Shown piece after piece: positions 43,679-52,260 of a DNA stretch of 64,000 bases. This stretch comes from Pseudomonas sp. Irchel 3E13. Lineage in GTDB: Bacteria; Pseudomonadota; Gammaproteobacteria; Pseudomonadales; Pseudomonadaceae. Made by a program: the position numbers and the translations under genes. A model generated the notes under the pieces. That model was not told where the DNA came from and searched no databases. It saw only the letters and a list, made by a program, of their open reading frames with translations. Within the stretch, counting starts at the first letter, position 1. Every line of letters starts with the position of its first letter. The stretch covers positions 1-64,000 of the forward strand of contig NZ_FYDX01000020.1 in NCBI RefSeq assembly GCF_900187455.1. The letters run 5' to 3'.

Positions 43679-44955
43679 GGGCACCTCGAATAACGCGAGG
43701 TTTTCAGTGAATCCGACCGCCAAATGATGGCCATGATCGAATTCGGTTCGATTTCTGCGGCGAATCACCGCTTTCTGGGCGGTGTCGCCCCGTTTTTCTT
43801 CCGAATCGCCCTCTGCAGCGGCGATTCGGCCCACTCCGGGCGTCAGAAGGCCTTGATTCCCGCCTTCTGGAAGTACACCAGCCGCTTCAAGTTGTAGCAG
43901 GCCGCCATCATCGTCATCGCAAAGTTCGCGCGCCCCTGTCCGATGGTACGGATCAACTTGCCGCCCATCTGCTCGATGCTCGCGAACACGTGCTCCACTC
44001 GGGCACGCGTCTTGGCGATGCGGTGGTTGCGCCGTTGCTGACACTCGGAAAGGGGCTTGTTGCGGTACCCCTTCCTCTGGATCTGATTACGATAGCCGTG
44101 ATCCTTGAGCCAGCCCTCCCGGTCTGCGCTGGTGTGGCCTCGGTCCGCATAGACATCGCGGCTCGTGTTGCTCCGGTCGATGAGCGCATCGAAGTGCTTG
44201 CTGTCATGGACGCTGGCCGTATCAGTCTCGAATTTGCGGATGATCTTGTACTTCTTGTCCACGTTGACCGAGAGCTTGTAGCCGAAGTGGTTCTTGCCGT
44301 GCTTCTGCGTCCAGGTGGCATCCGTATCCTTCTGGCGCCGTTTGGCTGGCTTCCAGTTAGCCGGCATCGCGCCTTCCCTGACCAGCTTGTTCTCCTCACG
44401 GCTGTTACGTTGCTTGGGAGCAGGCACCAGCGTGGCATCGACGATTTGGCCGCCGCGGGCGATGAATCCGTGCCGGAGCAGTTGGGCCGTGACACCGTCG
44501 AACAGGACCTTCGCGCCGGCGTCGCCGATGCGGTTCTCGAACGTCCACACGGTCGTTCGATCCGGAATATTGACCGCGCTGGCCAACCCGCAGAATCGCT
44601 TGTAGCTCATCCGGTCAAGCAACTGGTACTCCATCTGTTCATCCGACAGGTTGTACAGCCGCTTGAGCACCAGAATCCGCACCATCGTCTCCGTCGGATA
44701 CGGCGGGCGACCGCCTTGAGGGCTGACAGGGCGCGGCGCTACCCGATCGACTTCCGCCGCAAGTGCCGCGAAATCGATGTACGACTCGATCTGGGCCAGC
44801 GGATCTCCAAGCGTGTCGATCTTCTTCCGATGATGTTCGTCAGCGAACAGGTCCGTCTTGATGGCAGTGCGCTTCTTCATGGCTGGTGTCAGAGAACGAA
44901 ATCAGGACAACGCAATTTTACCAATCGCAGGGGGCCGAGGTTTTTCGAGGTGCCC
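43679..44955 (-). mobile_element. IS5-family insertion sequence (IS1246-like size and place)
   Basis: The ends are inverted repeats starting GGGCACCTCGAA (43679-43690 and the complement at 44944-44955), giving about 1.28 kb around one transposase gene. IS1246, known to flank the xyl genes on TOL plasmid pWW0, is reported as 1275 bp, so identity is plausible but unproven. The flanking bases (TTAT left, TGAA right) do not form a target duplication, and the two flanks belong to unrelated genes. Confidence 0.7.
43843..44880 (-). CDS. IS5-family transposase
   Basis: The protein has 345 residues. The N-terminal DUF772 region (YPTETMVRILVLKRLYNLSD) is followed by the DDE domain: GGQIVDATLVPAP (first Asp), VYADRGHTSADREGW (second Asp), and RARVEHVFASIEQMGGK (Glu with R/K). 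It is complete, without frameshift. It is the only gene of the element and lies between its inverted repeats. Confidence 0.9.
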   Translation of the reverse strand: MKKRTAIKTDLFADEHHRKKIDTLGDPLAQIESYIDFAALAAEVDRVAPRPVSPQGGRPPYPTETMVRILVLKRLYNLSDEQMEYQLLDRMSYKRFCGLASAVNIPDRTTVWTFENRIGDAGAKVLFDGVTAQLLRHGFIARGGQIVDATLVPAPKQRNSREENKLVREGAMPANWKPAKRRQKDTDATWTQKHGKNHFGYKLSVNVDKKYKIIRKFETDTASVHDSKHFDALIDRSNTSRDVYADRGHTSADREGWLKDHGYRNQIQRKGYRNKPLSECQQRRNHRIAKTRARVEHVFASIEQMGGKLIRTIGQGRANFAMTMMAACYNLKRLVYFQKAGIKAF

Positions 44956-45231
44956 TGAAGGAAGTCTGCTACGCCCCGAGCGTATGGGAAGGCTGGCAAC
45001 GCTGGCGGGCCTGGCTACGGCATGCCCGTGACAGGGGCTTAGCGCTTCGCCAAAAACCTCAGGCGCTATATCCGCGGCATCCTCGCCAGCGCCCGTTTTC
45101 CCATGCATACCAGCCTGCTGGAGGGCGTGAACAACCGAATCAAGGTGATCAAGCGCATGGCCTATGGTTTCCGGGGCTCGGACTACTTCTTCCTGAAAGT
45201 CAAGGCTGTCTTCCCCGGGAAAGCGCGATGA
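44956..45231 (+). pseudogene. 3' remnant of an ISL3-family transposase
   Basis: The fragment starts at the IS edge with LKEVCYAPSVWEGWQRWRAW, then shifts frame near 45040 and continues FAKNLRRYIRGILASARF, LLEGVNNRIKVIKRMAYGF and FFLKVKAVFPGKAR, ending at the TGA at 45229-45231. These are the last 100 residues typical of ISL3 transposases. The stop lies only a few bases left of the first XylR site of Pu. Confidence 0.75.
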
Positions 45232-45236
45232 ACCTT

Positions 45237-45295
45237 TTTTATCGCTGCCTTGATCAAATCGACAGGTGGTTATGCGCGATTGATGATTTGCTCAA
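45237..45295 (+). promoter_or_regulatory. XylR upstream activating sequences of Pu
   Basis: Two sites are visible. The distal one contains TTGATCAA (45250-45257) with a left half starting at about 45237. The proximal one, TTGATGATTTGCTCAA (45280-45295), matches the XylR consensus TTGATCAATTGATCAA at 13 of 16 positions. They are about 100-150 bases upstream of the -24/-12 element, as in pWW0. Confidence 0.8.
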
Positions 45296-45352
45296 ATACA
45301 GCCAGCGTGCTGTAGATTTTCTCTCATACCCCCCTTTCTTTTTTACAAAGAA

Positions 45353-45365
45353 AATCAATAATTTA
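45353..45365 (+). promoter_or_regulatory. IHF site of Pu
   Basis: AATCAATAATTTA fits WATCAANNNNTTR and lies between the XylR sites and the sigma-54 element, in an AT-rich stretch. In pWW0 IHF bends this segment to bring XylR to the polymerase. Confidence 0.75.
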
Positions 45366-45393
45366 GATGAAATAAGGGGATCGGTATAAGCAA

Positions 45394-45409
45394 TGGCATG
45401 GCGGTTGCT
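45394..45409 (+). promoter_or_regulatory. Pu sigma-54 promoter (-24/-12)
   Basis: TGGCATGGCGGTTGCT carries GG at -24 and GC at -12 with the correct ten-base spacing. Together with the upstream XylR and IHF sites this is the TOL upper-pathway promoter Pu. Transcription should begin near 45420, about 30 bases before xylU. Confidence 0.9.
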
Positions 45410-45450
45410 AGCTATACGAGACTTAAAATAAAAATAGTGGTGACCCTTCA

Positions 45451-45846
45451 ATGTTGTATTTTCTCAACTCTGTTCAGATTGGTTGCTTTCGCCATGTATA
45501 TCCTCAAAGCGGGCCAGCCGTAGCCGTTACGCCTGGAGTCTGTGACGCTGGCCTAGTGCTTTCTGAGGGCGAGCCCAAGCAGGCTAGCCCGACCACCAAT
45601 TTTGGTGAGGCCAAGGTCATTGGCGTGCGTGCGACTTTGCGCACCATTTTCGTCGCAGTTATCGGCTTCATCTCTCGTGATAGGGGTTATAGATGCCAGT
45701 CCAACGGTGCGGCTGCATCAATCTTCAATCTCATCGCTAACCTCAACCGACTATATGCCCAGGTCTGCAACGATATATCCAGCCTGTCGCGCATTCGCTC
45801 GAGCCTTAGTCATCTACCGCAGTCACAGCTGCAGCGACATTACTAA
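45451..45846 (+). CDS. xylU: XylU, first gene of the TOL upper operon
   Basis: The protein has 131 residues, the same length as XylU of pWW0. It shows no catalytic motif or membrane segment that I can assign, and XylU is known as dispensable with unknown function. It starts about 30 bases downstream of the expected Pu transcription start. A 125-base gap follows before xylW. Confidence 0.85.
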   Translation: MLYFLNSVQIGCFRHVYPQSGPAVAVTPGVCDAGLVLSEGEPKQASPTTNFGEAKVIGVRATLRTIFVAVIGFISRDRGYRCQSNGAAASIFNLIANLNRLYAQVCNDISSLSRIRSSLSHLPQSQLQRHY

Positions 45847-45971
45847 CTAGTCGTGTCGATCTCGGAAGCTGTGCGTTTGTTGCCGAGAACTTGGCTGCAT
45901 GTGATGCATTAAGTGATTTGATATCGCCGTCCTTGCTACCTATAACATTTGACGTCTACATAGGTGATTCA

Positions 45972-47018
45972 ATGCTCGCGATAAGGAAAACTAAAGCAGG
46001 GCCAGGAGGGCTATCTGTCGATGATGTGGCCGCCCCTAAAGAGGCCCACAGTACTGACGTGCTGGTGAAAGTTGAAGCGGCCGGTATCTGTGGTACTGAC
46101 TTGTTGATCTATAAATGGGGCGAGTTCGCCAAAAGAATGAAACTCCCCACTATCTTGGGTCATGAAGTTAGCGGGGTGATTGAACAGGTCGGATCTGACG
46201 TTAAAGGTCTAAGGCCTGGGATGCGCGTCAGTCTGGAGAGTCATCTCCCTTGTGGAACGTGCTACACGTGTCGACGCGGTTGGGCGCATGTTTGTCCTAA
46301 GACGCGGTATCCGGGGGTCGACTTTGATGGAGGCTTCGCGTCTTTCGTTGTGGTTCCGGAAAGCGTGTGTTGGCCGGTGCCGTGCGGAATTCCTCCGCTC
46401 CAGGCGGCAATGATGGAGCCGTTCGGGCTTGCGGTGCATGCAAGTCTGGAGGGTTCTGGGGTTTCGGGATTGAATGTTCTTGTTTCTGGTTGCGGTCCGA
46501 TCGGACTTATGAACATTGCAGCCGCCAAAGCACTGGGAGCAAGCAAGGTCATTGCAACGGACATTCATCCTCTGCGCCTCACTGCAGCAGCCAAAATGGG
46601 GGCGGATGAATGCATTAATGCAACTGAAGAGAGCGTTTATAAGACTGTGCGTTCGCTGCTCGGTGAGAGGGGAGTAGATGTTGCAATTGACTATTCTGGG
46701 CAAGCAGCGGCGTTAAAGGAGCTTATTCAATCCATCACCCATGGTGGTGAGTTGCGACTGATGGGCGTCCCGTCACATGATATTTTGCTCAACTTAGAGG
46801 AGTGGCTTTTCAAAGGCCTTATTGTACGTGGCCTGCATGGCAGGCGTCTGTATGAAACATGGGAGCGTTCAACTAGCTTATTGGTTACAGGGCGTGTTGA
46901 TTTGTCTTCGCTCGTATCGCATCGATTGCCACTATCGGCGGCAGAGGATGCGTTCGAAATGGCCCTAAATGGTCAGTCCTTGAAAATCCTGTTTGAGCCC
47001 AATGGCTCATGTATCTAA
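45972..47018 (+). CDS. xylW: XylW, zinc-type alcohol dehydrogenase-like protein
   Basis: The protein has 348 residues from the ATG at 45972, the known XylW length; the in-frame extension to 45891 is not used. It is a medium-chain dehydrogenase: catalytic zinc ligands in GICGTDLL and ILGHEVSGV (near 62), structural zinc cysteines in CGTCYTCRRGWAHVC, and a Rossmann loop SGCGPIGLMNIAAAKALG. Its substrate in the TOL pathway is not established. It is the second gene of the operon and ends 31 bases before xylC. Confidence 0.88.
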   Translation: MLAIRKTKAGPGGLSVDDVAAPKEAHSTDVLVKVEAAGICGTDLLIYKWGEFAKRMKLPTILGHEVSGVIEQVGSDVKGLRPGMRVSLESHLPCGTCYTCRRGWAHVCPKTRYPGVDFDGGFASFVVVPESVCWPVPCGIPPLQAAMMEPFGLAVHASLEGSGVSGLNVLVSGCGPIGLMNIAAAKALGASKVIATDIHPLRLTAAAKMGADECINATEESVYKTVRSLLGERGVDVAIDYSGQAAALKELIQSITHGGELRLMGVPSHDILLNLEEWLFKGLIVRGLHGRRLYETWERSTSLLVTGRVDLSSLVSHRLPLSAAEDAFEMALNGQSLKILFEPNGSCI

Positions 47019-47049
47019 TTTATAACTTTGAAGTTAAGGAGGCATAATT

Positions 47050-48513
47050 ATGCGGGAAACAAAAGAGCAGCCTATCTGGTACGGGAAGGTGTTTAGTTCT
47101 AATTGGGTAGAGGCGCGGGGAGGTGTTGCCAATGTTGTCGATCCGTCCAATGGAGACATTCTTGGCATTACGGGTGTTGCTAACGGCGAAGATGTCGATG
47201 CTGCTGTGAACGCAGCTAAGAGAGCGCAAAAGGAATGGGCCGCAATACCATTTAGTGAAAGAGCCGCCATTGTCCGCAAGGCTGCCGAAAAACTAAAGGA
47301 GCGCGAGTATGAATTCGCCGATTGGAACGTACGGGAATGCGGCGCAATTCGTCCGAAGGGCTTATGGGAGGCCGGAATTGCGTATGAGCAAATGCATCAA
47401 GCTGCGGGTCTAGCTTCTTTGCCTAACGGTACATTGTTTCCATCGGCAGTTCCAGGGCGCATGAATCTTTGTCAGCGCGTTCCAGTTGGCGTGGTCGGCG
47501 TAATTGCACCTTGGAATTTCCCGTTGTTTCTAGCAATGCGTTCGGTAGCACCAGCCTTAGCGTTGGGTAATGCGGTGATCTTAAAGCCCGACCTTCAGAC
47601 TGCTGTCACCGGGGGGGCGCTCATTGCCGAAATCTTTTCCGACGCTGGCATGCCGGACGGTGTTCTTCACGTTCTTCCTGGTGGAGCGGACGTAGGAGAG
47701 TCAATGGTTGCGAACTCCGGAATTAACATGATTTCTTTTACCGGGTCCACACAGGTGGGCCGGTTGATCGGAGAGAAATGCGGGAGAATGCTGAAAAAGG
47801 TTGCGCTTGAACTGGGTGGTAATAATGTCCACATCGTGTTGCCTGACGCCGATTTAGAAGGGGCTGTCAGCTGCGCTGCTTGGGGTACGTTTTTGCATCA
47901 GGGCCAAGTGTGCATGGCCGCCGGACGTCATTTAGTACATAGGGACGTTGCTCAGCAATATGCAGAGAAACTGGCGCTACGTGCCAAGAACTTAGTGGTG
48001 GGGGATCCAAACTCGGATCAAGTGCATCTCGGCCCGCTTATCAATGAGAAACAGGTAGTTCGCGTCCACGCGCTCGTTGAATCTGCGCAAAGGGCCGGTG
48101 CTCAGGTTTTGGCGGGAGGTACGTATCAAGATCGCTACTACCAAGCTACCGTAATCATGGATGTGAAGCCGGAGATGGAGGTTTTCAAATCTGAAATTTT
48201 CGGCCCGGTGGCTCCGATCACTGTATTTGACAGTATTGAAGAGGCGATTGAATTGGCAAACTGTTCGGAGTATGGGTTGGCCGCATCTATCCATACTAGG
48301 GCGTTGGCGACTGGTCTAGACATCGCAAAGCGTCTAAATACCGGTATGGTCCATATTAATGACCAGCCAATTAACTGTGAGCCGCATGTTCCCTTCGGAG
48401 GAATGGGTGCCTCGGGTAGCGGAGGCCGGTTTGGCGGACCTGCAAGTATTGAAGAATTTACTCAATCTCAATGGATTAGTATGGTTGAGAAGCCAGCTAA
48501 TTACCCATTTTGA
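47050..48513 (+). CDS. xylC: XylC, NAD-dependent benzaldehyde dehydrogenase
   Basis: The protein has 487 residues, equal to XylC of pWW0, with GGAGG before the ATG. It is an aldehyde dehydrogenase: APWNFPLFLAMRSVAPALALGN in the NAD fold (only part quoted: APWNFPLF), SFTGSTQVG, the general base Glu in LELGGNN (near 253), and the nucleophile Cys in HQGQVCMAAGR (near 286). It oxidises benzaldehyde and methylbenzaldehydes to benzoates in the cytoplasm, the last step of the upper pathway. Confidence 0.93.
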   Translation: MRETKEQPIWYGKVFSSNWVEARGGVANVVDPSNGDILGITGVANGEDVDAAVNAAKRAQKEWAAIPFSERAAIVRKAAEKLKEREYEFADWNVRECGAIRPKGLWEAGIAYEQMHQAAGLASLPNGTLFPSAVPGRMNLCQRVPVGVVGVIAPWNFPLFLAMRSVAPALALGNAVILKPDLQTAVTGGALIAEIFSDAGMPDGVLHVLPGGADVGESMVANSGINMISFTGSTQVGRLIGEKCGRMLKKVALELGGNNVHIVLPDADLEGAVSCAAWGTFLHQGQVCMAAGRHLVHRDVAQQYAEKLALRAKNLVVGDPNSDQVHLGPLINEKQVVRVHALVESAQRAGAQVLAGGTYQDRYYQATVIMDVKPEMEVFKSEIFGPVAPITVFDSIEEAIELANCSEYGLAASIHTRALATGLDIAKRLNTGMVHINDQPINCEPHVPFGGMGASGSGGRFGGPASIEEFTQSQWISMVEKPANYPF

Positions 48514-48540
48514 GTCGACAATAATAAAGTAGGAGGATAT

Positions 48541-49650
48541 ATGGACACGCTTCGTTATTACCTGATTCCTGTTGTTACTGCTTGCGGGCTGATCGGATTT
48601 TACTATGGTGGCTATTGGGTTTGGCTTGGGGCGGCAACATTCCCTGCACTGATGGTGCTTGATGTCATTTTACCGAAGGATTTTTCGGCCAGAAAGGTAA
48701 GTCCCTTTTTCGCAGACCTTACCCAGTATTTGCAGTTACCATTAATGATCGGTCTATATGGGCTCCTTGTCTTCGGAGTTGAAAACGGGCGTATCGAACT
48801 TAGTGAGCCGTTACAAGTGGCAGGGTGCATTCTTTCTTTGGCTTGGCTTAGTGGTGTGCCAACTCTTCCGGTTTCGCATGAGTTGATGCATCGTCGCCAC
48901 TGGTTGCCTCGGAAAATGGCGCAGCTATTGGCTATGTTTTATGGTGATCCGAACCGAGACATTGCCCATGTCAACACGCATCACCTTTACTTAGATACGC
49001 CTCTCGATAGCGATACTCCGTACCGTGGTCAGACAATTTACAGTTTCGTGATCAGTGCGACAGTTGGTTCCGTCAAAGATGCGATAAAGATTGAGGCTGA
49101 AACTTTACGTAGAAAAGGACAGTCACCGTGGAATTTGTCCAACAAAACATATCAATATGTCGCACTTCTGCTCGCTCTGCCTGGCTTGGTTTCTTATCTG
49201 GGCGGGCCAGCATTAGGGTTGGTTACGATTGCTTCGATGATTATTGCGAAAGGGATAGTCGAGGGTTTTAATTACTTTCAGCACTATGGTTTAGTACGCG
49301 ATTTAGATCAGCCTATCCTCCTGCACCACGCGTGGAATCATATGGGAACAATTGTGCGCCCGCTGGGTTGCGAAATTACTAACCATATCAATCATCATAT
49401 TGACGGCTATACACGGTTCTATGAGTTGCGTCCGGAAAAAGAAGCCCCGCAGATGCCTTCGCTCTTTGTGTGTTTCCTTCTAGGGCTTATTCCGCCTCTT
49501 TGGTTCGCTCTCATTGCAAAACCAAAGTTGAGAGACTGGGACCAGCGGTACGCAACTCCAGGTGAGCGCGAACTGGCTATGGCTGCAAATAAAAAAGCGG
49601 GATGGCCACTGTGGTGTGAAAGTGAACTGGGTCGGGTGGCTAGCATTTGA
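48541..49650 (+). CDS. xylM: XylM, xylene/toluene monooxygenase hydroxylase
   Basis: The protein has 369 residues, equal to XylM of pWW0. It is a membrane-bound diiron enzyme of the AlkB/fatty acid desaturase class. Histidine boxes are SHELMHRRH (near 112), HVNTHH (near 143), NYFQHYG (near 243) and NHINHH (near 281), among several hydrophobic segments. It hydroxylates the methyl group of toluene or xylenes using electrons from XylA. GGAGGATAT precedes the ATG. A terminator-like hairpin follows 30 bases after the stop. Confidence 0.95.
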   Translation: MDTLRYYLIPVVTACGLIGFYYGGYWVWLGAATFPALMVLDVILPKDFSARKVSPFFADLTQYLQLPLMIGLYGLLVFGVENGRIELSEPLQVAGCILSLAWLSGVPTLPVSHELMHRRHWLPRKMAQLLAMFYGDPNRDIAHVNTHHLYLDTPLDSDTPYRGQTIYSFVISATVGSVKDAIKIEAETLRRKGQSPWNLSNKTYQYVALLLALPGLVSYLGGPALGLVTIASMIIAKGIVEGFNYFQHYGLVRDLDQPILLHHAWNHMGTIVRPLGCEITNHINHHIDGYTRFYELRPEKEAPQMPSLFVCFLLGLIPPLWFALIAKPKLRDWDQRYATPGERELAMAANKKAGWPLWCESELGRVASI

Positions 49651-49679
49651 TAATACAGGCAGTCTAAACCGTTTCGACT

Positions 49680-49726
49680 GAGACCGTAGATAAGCGAAGA
49701 GCGAACGAACTCTACGGTCTCTTTTT
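49680..49726 (+). terminator. Terminator-like hairpin inside the xyl operon
   Basis: A perfect 11-base stem (GAGACCGTAGA with TCTACGGTCTC) with a 20-base loop is followed at once by five T residues. It lies between xylM and xylA, 30 bases after the xylM stop and 74 bases before the xylA ATG. It has the full form of an intrinsic terminator or attenuator within a transcribed operon. Confidence 0.7.
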
Positions 49727-49799
49727 GAAAAAAACGTTCCAAATGGGACAAAGTTTCCGTTTTTTCTAATTAACGGGCGTCTAACTGAGCGATGGGTTT

Positions 49800-50852
49800 A
49801 TGAATGAGTTTTTTAAGAAAATCTCTGGTTTATTTGTGCCGCCTCCGGAATCTACCGTTTCAGTCAGAGGGCAGGGGTTTCAGTTTAAGGTGCCACGCGG
49901 GCAAACCATTCTGGAAAGCGCTCTGCATCAAGGAATTGCCTTTCCGCATGATTGCAAAGTCGGATCTTGTGGGACATGTAAATATAAACTGATATCTGGC
50001 AGGGTCAATGAGTTGACCTCTTCTGCTATGGGTCTGAGTGGCGATCTGTATCAGTCCGGCTATCGTTTGGGTTGTCAATGCATACCAAAAGAAGATCTCG
50101 AGATAGAGCTAGACACAGTGCTCGGGCAGGCGTTAGTTCCAATAGAAACGAGTGCCTTGATTAGTAAGCAGAAACGGCTGGCGCACGATATAGTCGAGAT
50201 GGAAGTAGTGCCCGATAAGCAGATAGCCTTCTACCCCGGCCAGTATGCAGATGTAGAATGTGCAGAATGCTCTGCTGTAAGGAGTTATTCTTTTTCCGCT
50301 CCGCCCCAACCTGACGGCTCCCTGAGCTTCCATGTTCGCCTTGTCCCAGGTGGAGTTTTCAGTGGTTGGCTATTTGGTGGCGATCGTACAGGAGCGACAC
50401 TAACCCTGCGAGCGCCTTATGGACAGTTCGGGCTCCATGAGAGCAATGCCACGATGGTCTGCGTAGCCGGCGGAACGGGGCTTGCTCCAATTAAATGTGT
50501 TTTGCAGAGCATGACCCAGGCCCAGCGAGAGCGTGATGTGTTGTTGTTCTTTGGAGCTCGTCAACAACGTGACCTATATTGCCTCGACGAAATAGAAGCG
50601 CTGCAACTCGATTGGGGTGGGCGCTTCGAGCTTATTCCAGTTTTGTCCGAAGAGTCTTCTACGTCGTCATGGAAAGGGAAACGTGGCATGGTAACCGAGT
50701 ATTTTAAGGAGTACCTCACTGGGCAGCCTTATGAAGGATACCTTTGCGGGCCGCCCCCTATGGTGGACGCTGCCGAGACCGAGCTCGTTCGACTTGGTGT
50801 TGCGCGGGAATTAGTGTTTGCGGACCGTTTTTATAATAGACCTCCTTGCTAG
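49800..50852 (+). CDS. xylA: XylA, xylene monooxygenase reductase
   Basis: The protein has 350 residues, equal to XylA of pWW0. A plant-type ferredoxin domain at 1-95 has DCKVGSCGTC (Cys52, 57, 60) and a fourth cysteine in GCQC. The FAD domain has RSYSFSAPP, and the NAD domain has VAGGTGLAPIKCVL and CGPPPMVDAAE. It passes electrons from NADH through FAD and the 2Fe-2S cluster to XylM. The binding site before the ATG is weak. A 195-base gap with no clear feature follows before xylB. Confidence 0.95.
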   Translation: MNEFFKKISGLFVPPPESTVSVRGQGFQFKVPRGQTILESALHQGIAFPHDCKVGSCGTCKYKLISGRVNELTSSAMGLSGDLYQSGYRLGCQCIPKEDLEIELDTVLGQALVPIETSALISKQKRLAHDIVEMEVVPDKQIAFYPGQYADVECAECSAVRSYSFSAPPQPDGSLSFHVRLVPGGVFSGWLFGGDRTGATLTLRAPYGQFGLHESNATMVCVAGGTGLAPIKCVLQSMTQAQRERDVLLFFGARQQRDLYCLDEIEALQLDWGGRFELIPVLSEESSTSSWKGKRGMVTEYFKEYLTGQPYEGYLCGPPPMVDAAETELVRLGVARELVFADRFYNRPPC

Positions 50853-51047
50853 CAGTAGCAGAAGCTTACAAGTTTAACTGTGGTTCGATGCATAGTCTAG
50901 CTTACGGTATTCGAGCTAATCGGTGAGTTAATGATTGGAATCGTCTTGCGGCCAAAAATTGATGGCAGTGAGATAAATAGGTTGTTGTCCAAAAGGTTGG
51001 TAAAGATCGGTTTATAACTTTAGTCTAAAATAAAGAGGGAGATGGAA

Positions 51048-52148
51048 ATGGAAATCAAAGCAGCAATAGTTCGCCAAAAAAATGGCCCGTTCTTACTTGA
51101 GCATGTAGCTCTTAATGAGCCAGCTGAAGATCAGGTTCTCGTTAGATTGGTTGCAACCGGGCTGTGTCATACGGATCTGGTTTGTCGCGATCAGCATTAT
51201 CCGGTTCCACTACCGATGGTATTTGGGCATGAAGGGGCTGGTGTGGTTGAGCGGGTTGGGTCCGCGGTCAAAAAGGTTCAGCCGGGCGACCATGTTGTTT
51301 TGACATTTTATACCTGCGGGAGTTGTGATGCTTGTCTTTCCGGAGACCCTACCAGTTGTGCAAACTCATTTGGCCCTAACTTTATGGGGCGCTCGGTAAC
51401 CGGGGAGTGCACCATCCACGATCACCAAGGGGCAGAGGTGGGAGCAAGCTTTTTTGGGCAGTCCTCCTTTGCGACATATGCGCTATCTTATGAACGTAAC
51501 ACTGTGAAGGTTACAAAAGACGTACCGCTTGAGTTGCTTGGGCCTCTTGGTTGTGGCATTCAAACTGGCGCAGGGTCTGTTCTGAATGCGCTTAATCCGC
51601 CAGCGGGTTCTGCTATCGCAATTTTTGGTGCTGGGGCAGTTGGTCTTTCGGCCGTGATGGCTGCCGTTGTAGCAGGTTGTACCACCATCATCGCTGTCGA
51701 CGTTAAGGAAAACCGGCTGGAACTAGCCAGTGAACTTGGGGCGACGCACATTATTAACCCGGCCGCTAACGATCCCATTGAGGCGATCAAAGAGATATTC
51801 GCTGACGGTGTTCCGTATGTATTGGAGACTAGCGGTTTGCCCGCCGTGCTTACGCAGGCGATCCTCAGCTCTGCTATAGGCGGTGAGATCGGTATTGTAG
51901 GGGCGCCACCTATGGGGGCCACGGTGCCCGTTGACATTAACTTCCTGCTATTCAATCGTAAGCTTCGTGGAATCGTTGAGGGTCAGTCGATCTCGGATAT
52001 TTTCATTCCCAGGCTGGTGGAGCTTTATCGCCAGGGGAAGTTTCCGTTTGACAAGCTGATTAAGTTTTATCCTTTTGATGAAATCAATCGAGCCGCCGAA
52101 GATTCGGAAAAAGGCGTGACGCTTAAGCCGGTACTCCGGATTGGTTGA
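51048..52148 (+). CDS. xylB: XylB, benzyl alcohol dehydrogenase
   Basis: The protein has 366 residues from the ATG at 51048, the known length; a second ATG six bases earlier is too near the AGAGGGA binding site. It is a zinc alcohol dehydrogenase with [18 protein letters not shown] (near 66), structural cysteines in [15 protein letters not shown], and [10 protein letters not shown] in the NAD fold. It oxidises benzyl alcohols to benzaldehydes. It lies between the monooxygenase and the porin genes. Confidence 0.93.
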
Positions 52149-52260
52149 CGCGTGCTGGTAGAAATGCGCGGCCCGTGTGGAACTTTTCCAACGTTGCGTA
52201 GAGAATGTGTTGTTCGATGTTGTTTTCCCCATATAAAAACGTTAATAAACGGTGAAGCAT

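Noticed and set aside
37554..45231. A complete Tn4651-like transposon with both ends within the window
   Set aside because: Only one end repeat was found; no inverted partner was seen to the right by eye, so limits cannot be given.
44886..45389. Plus-strand frame of 167 codons running through Pu
   Set aside because: Its first part is an ISL3 remnant, its last part is the Pu promoter region; it arises from a frameshift and not from a gene.
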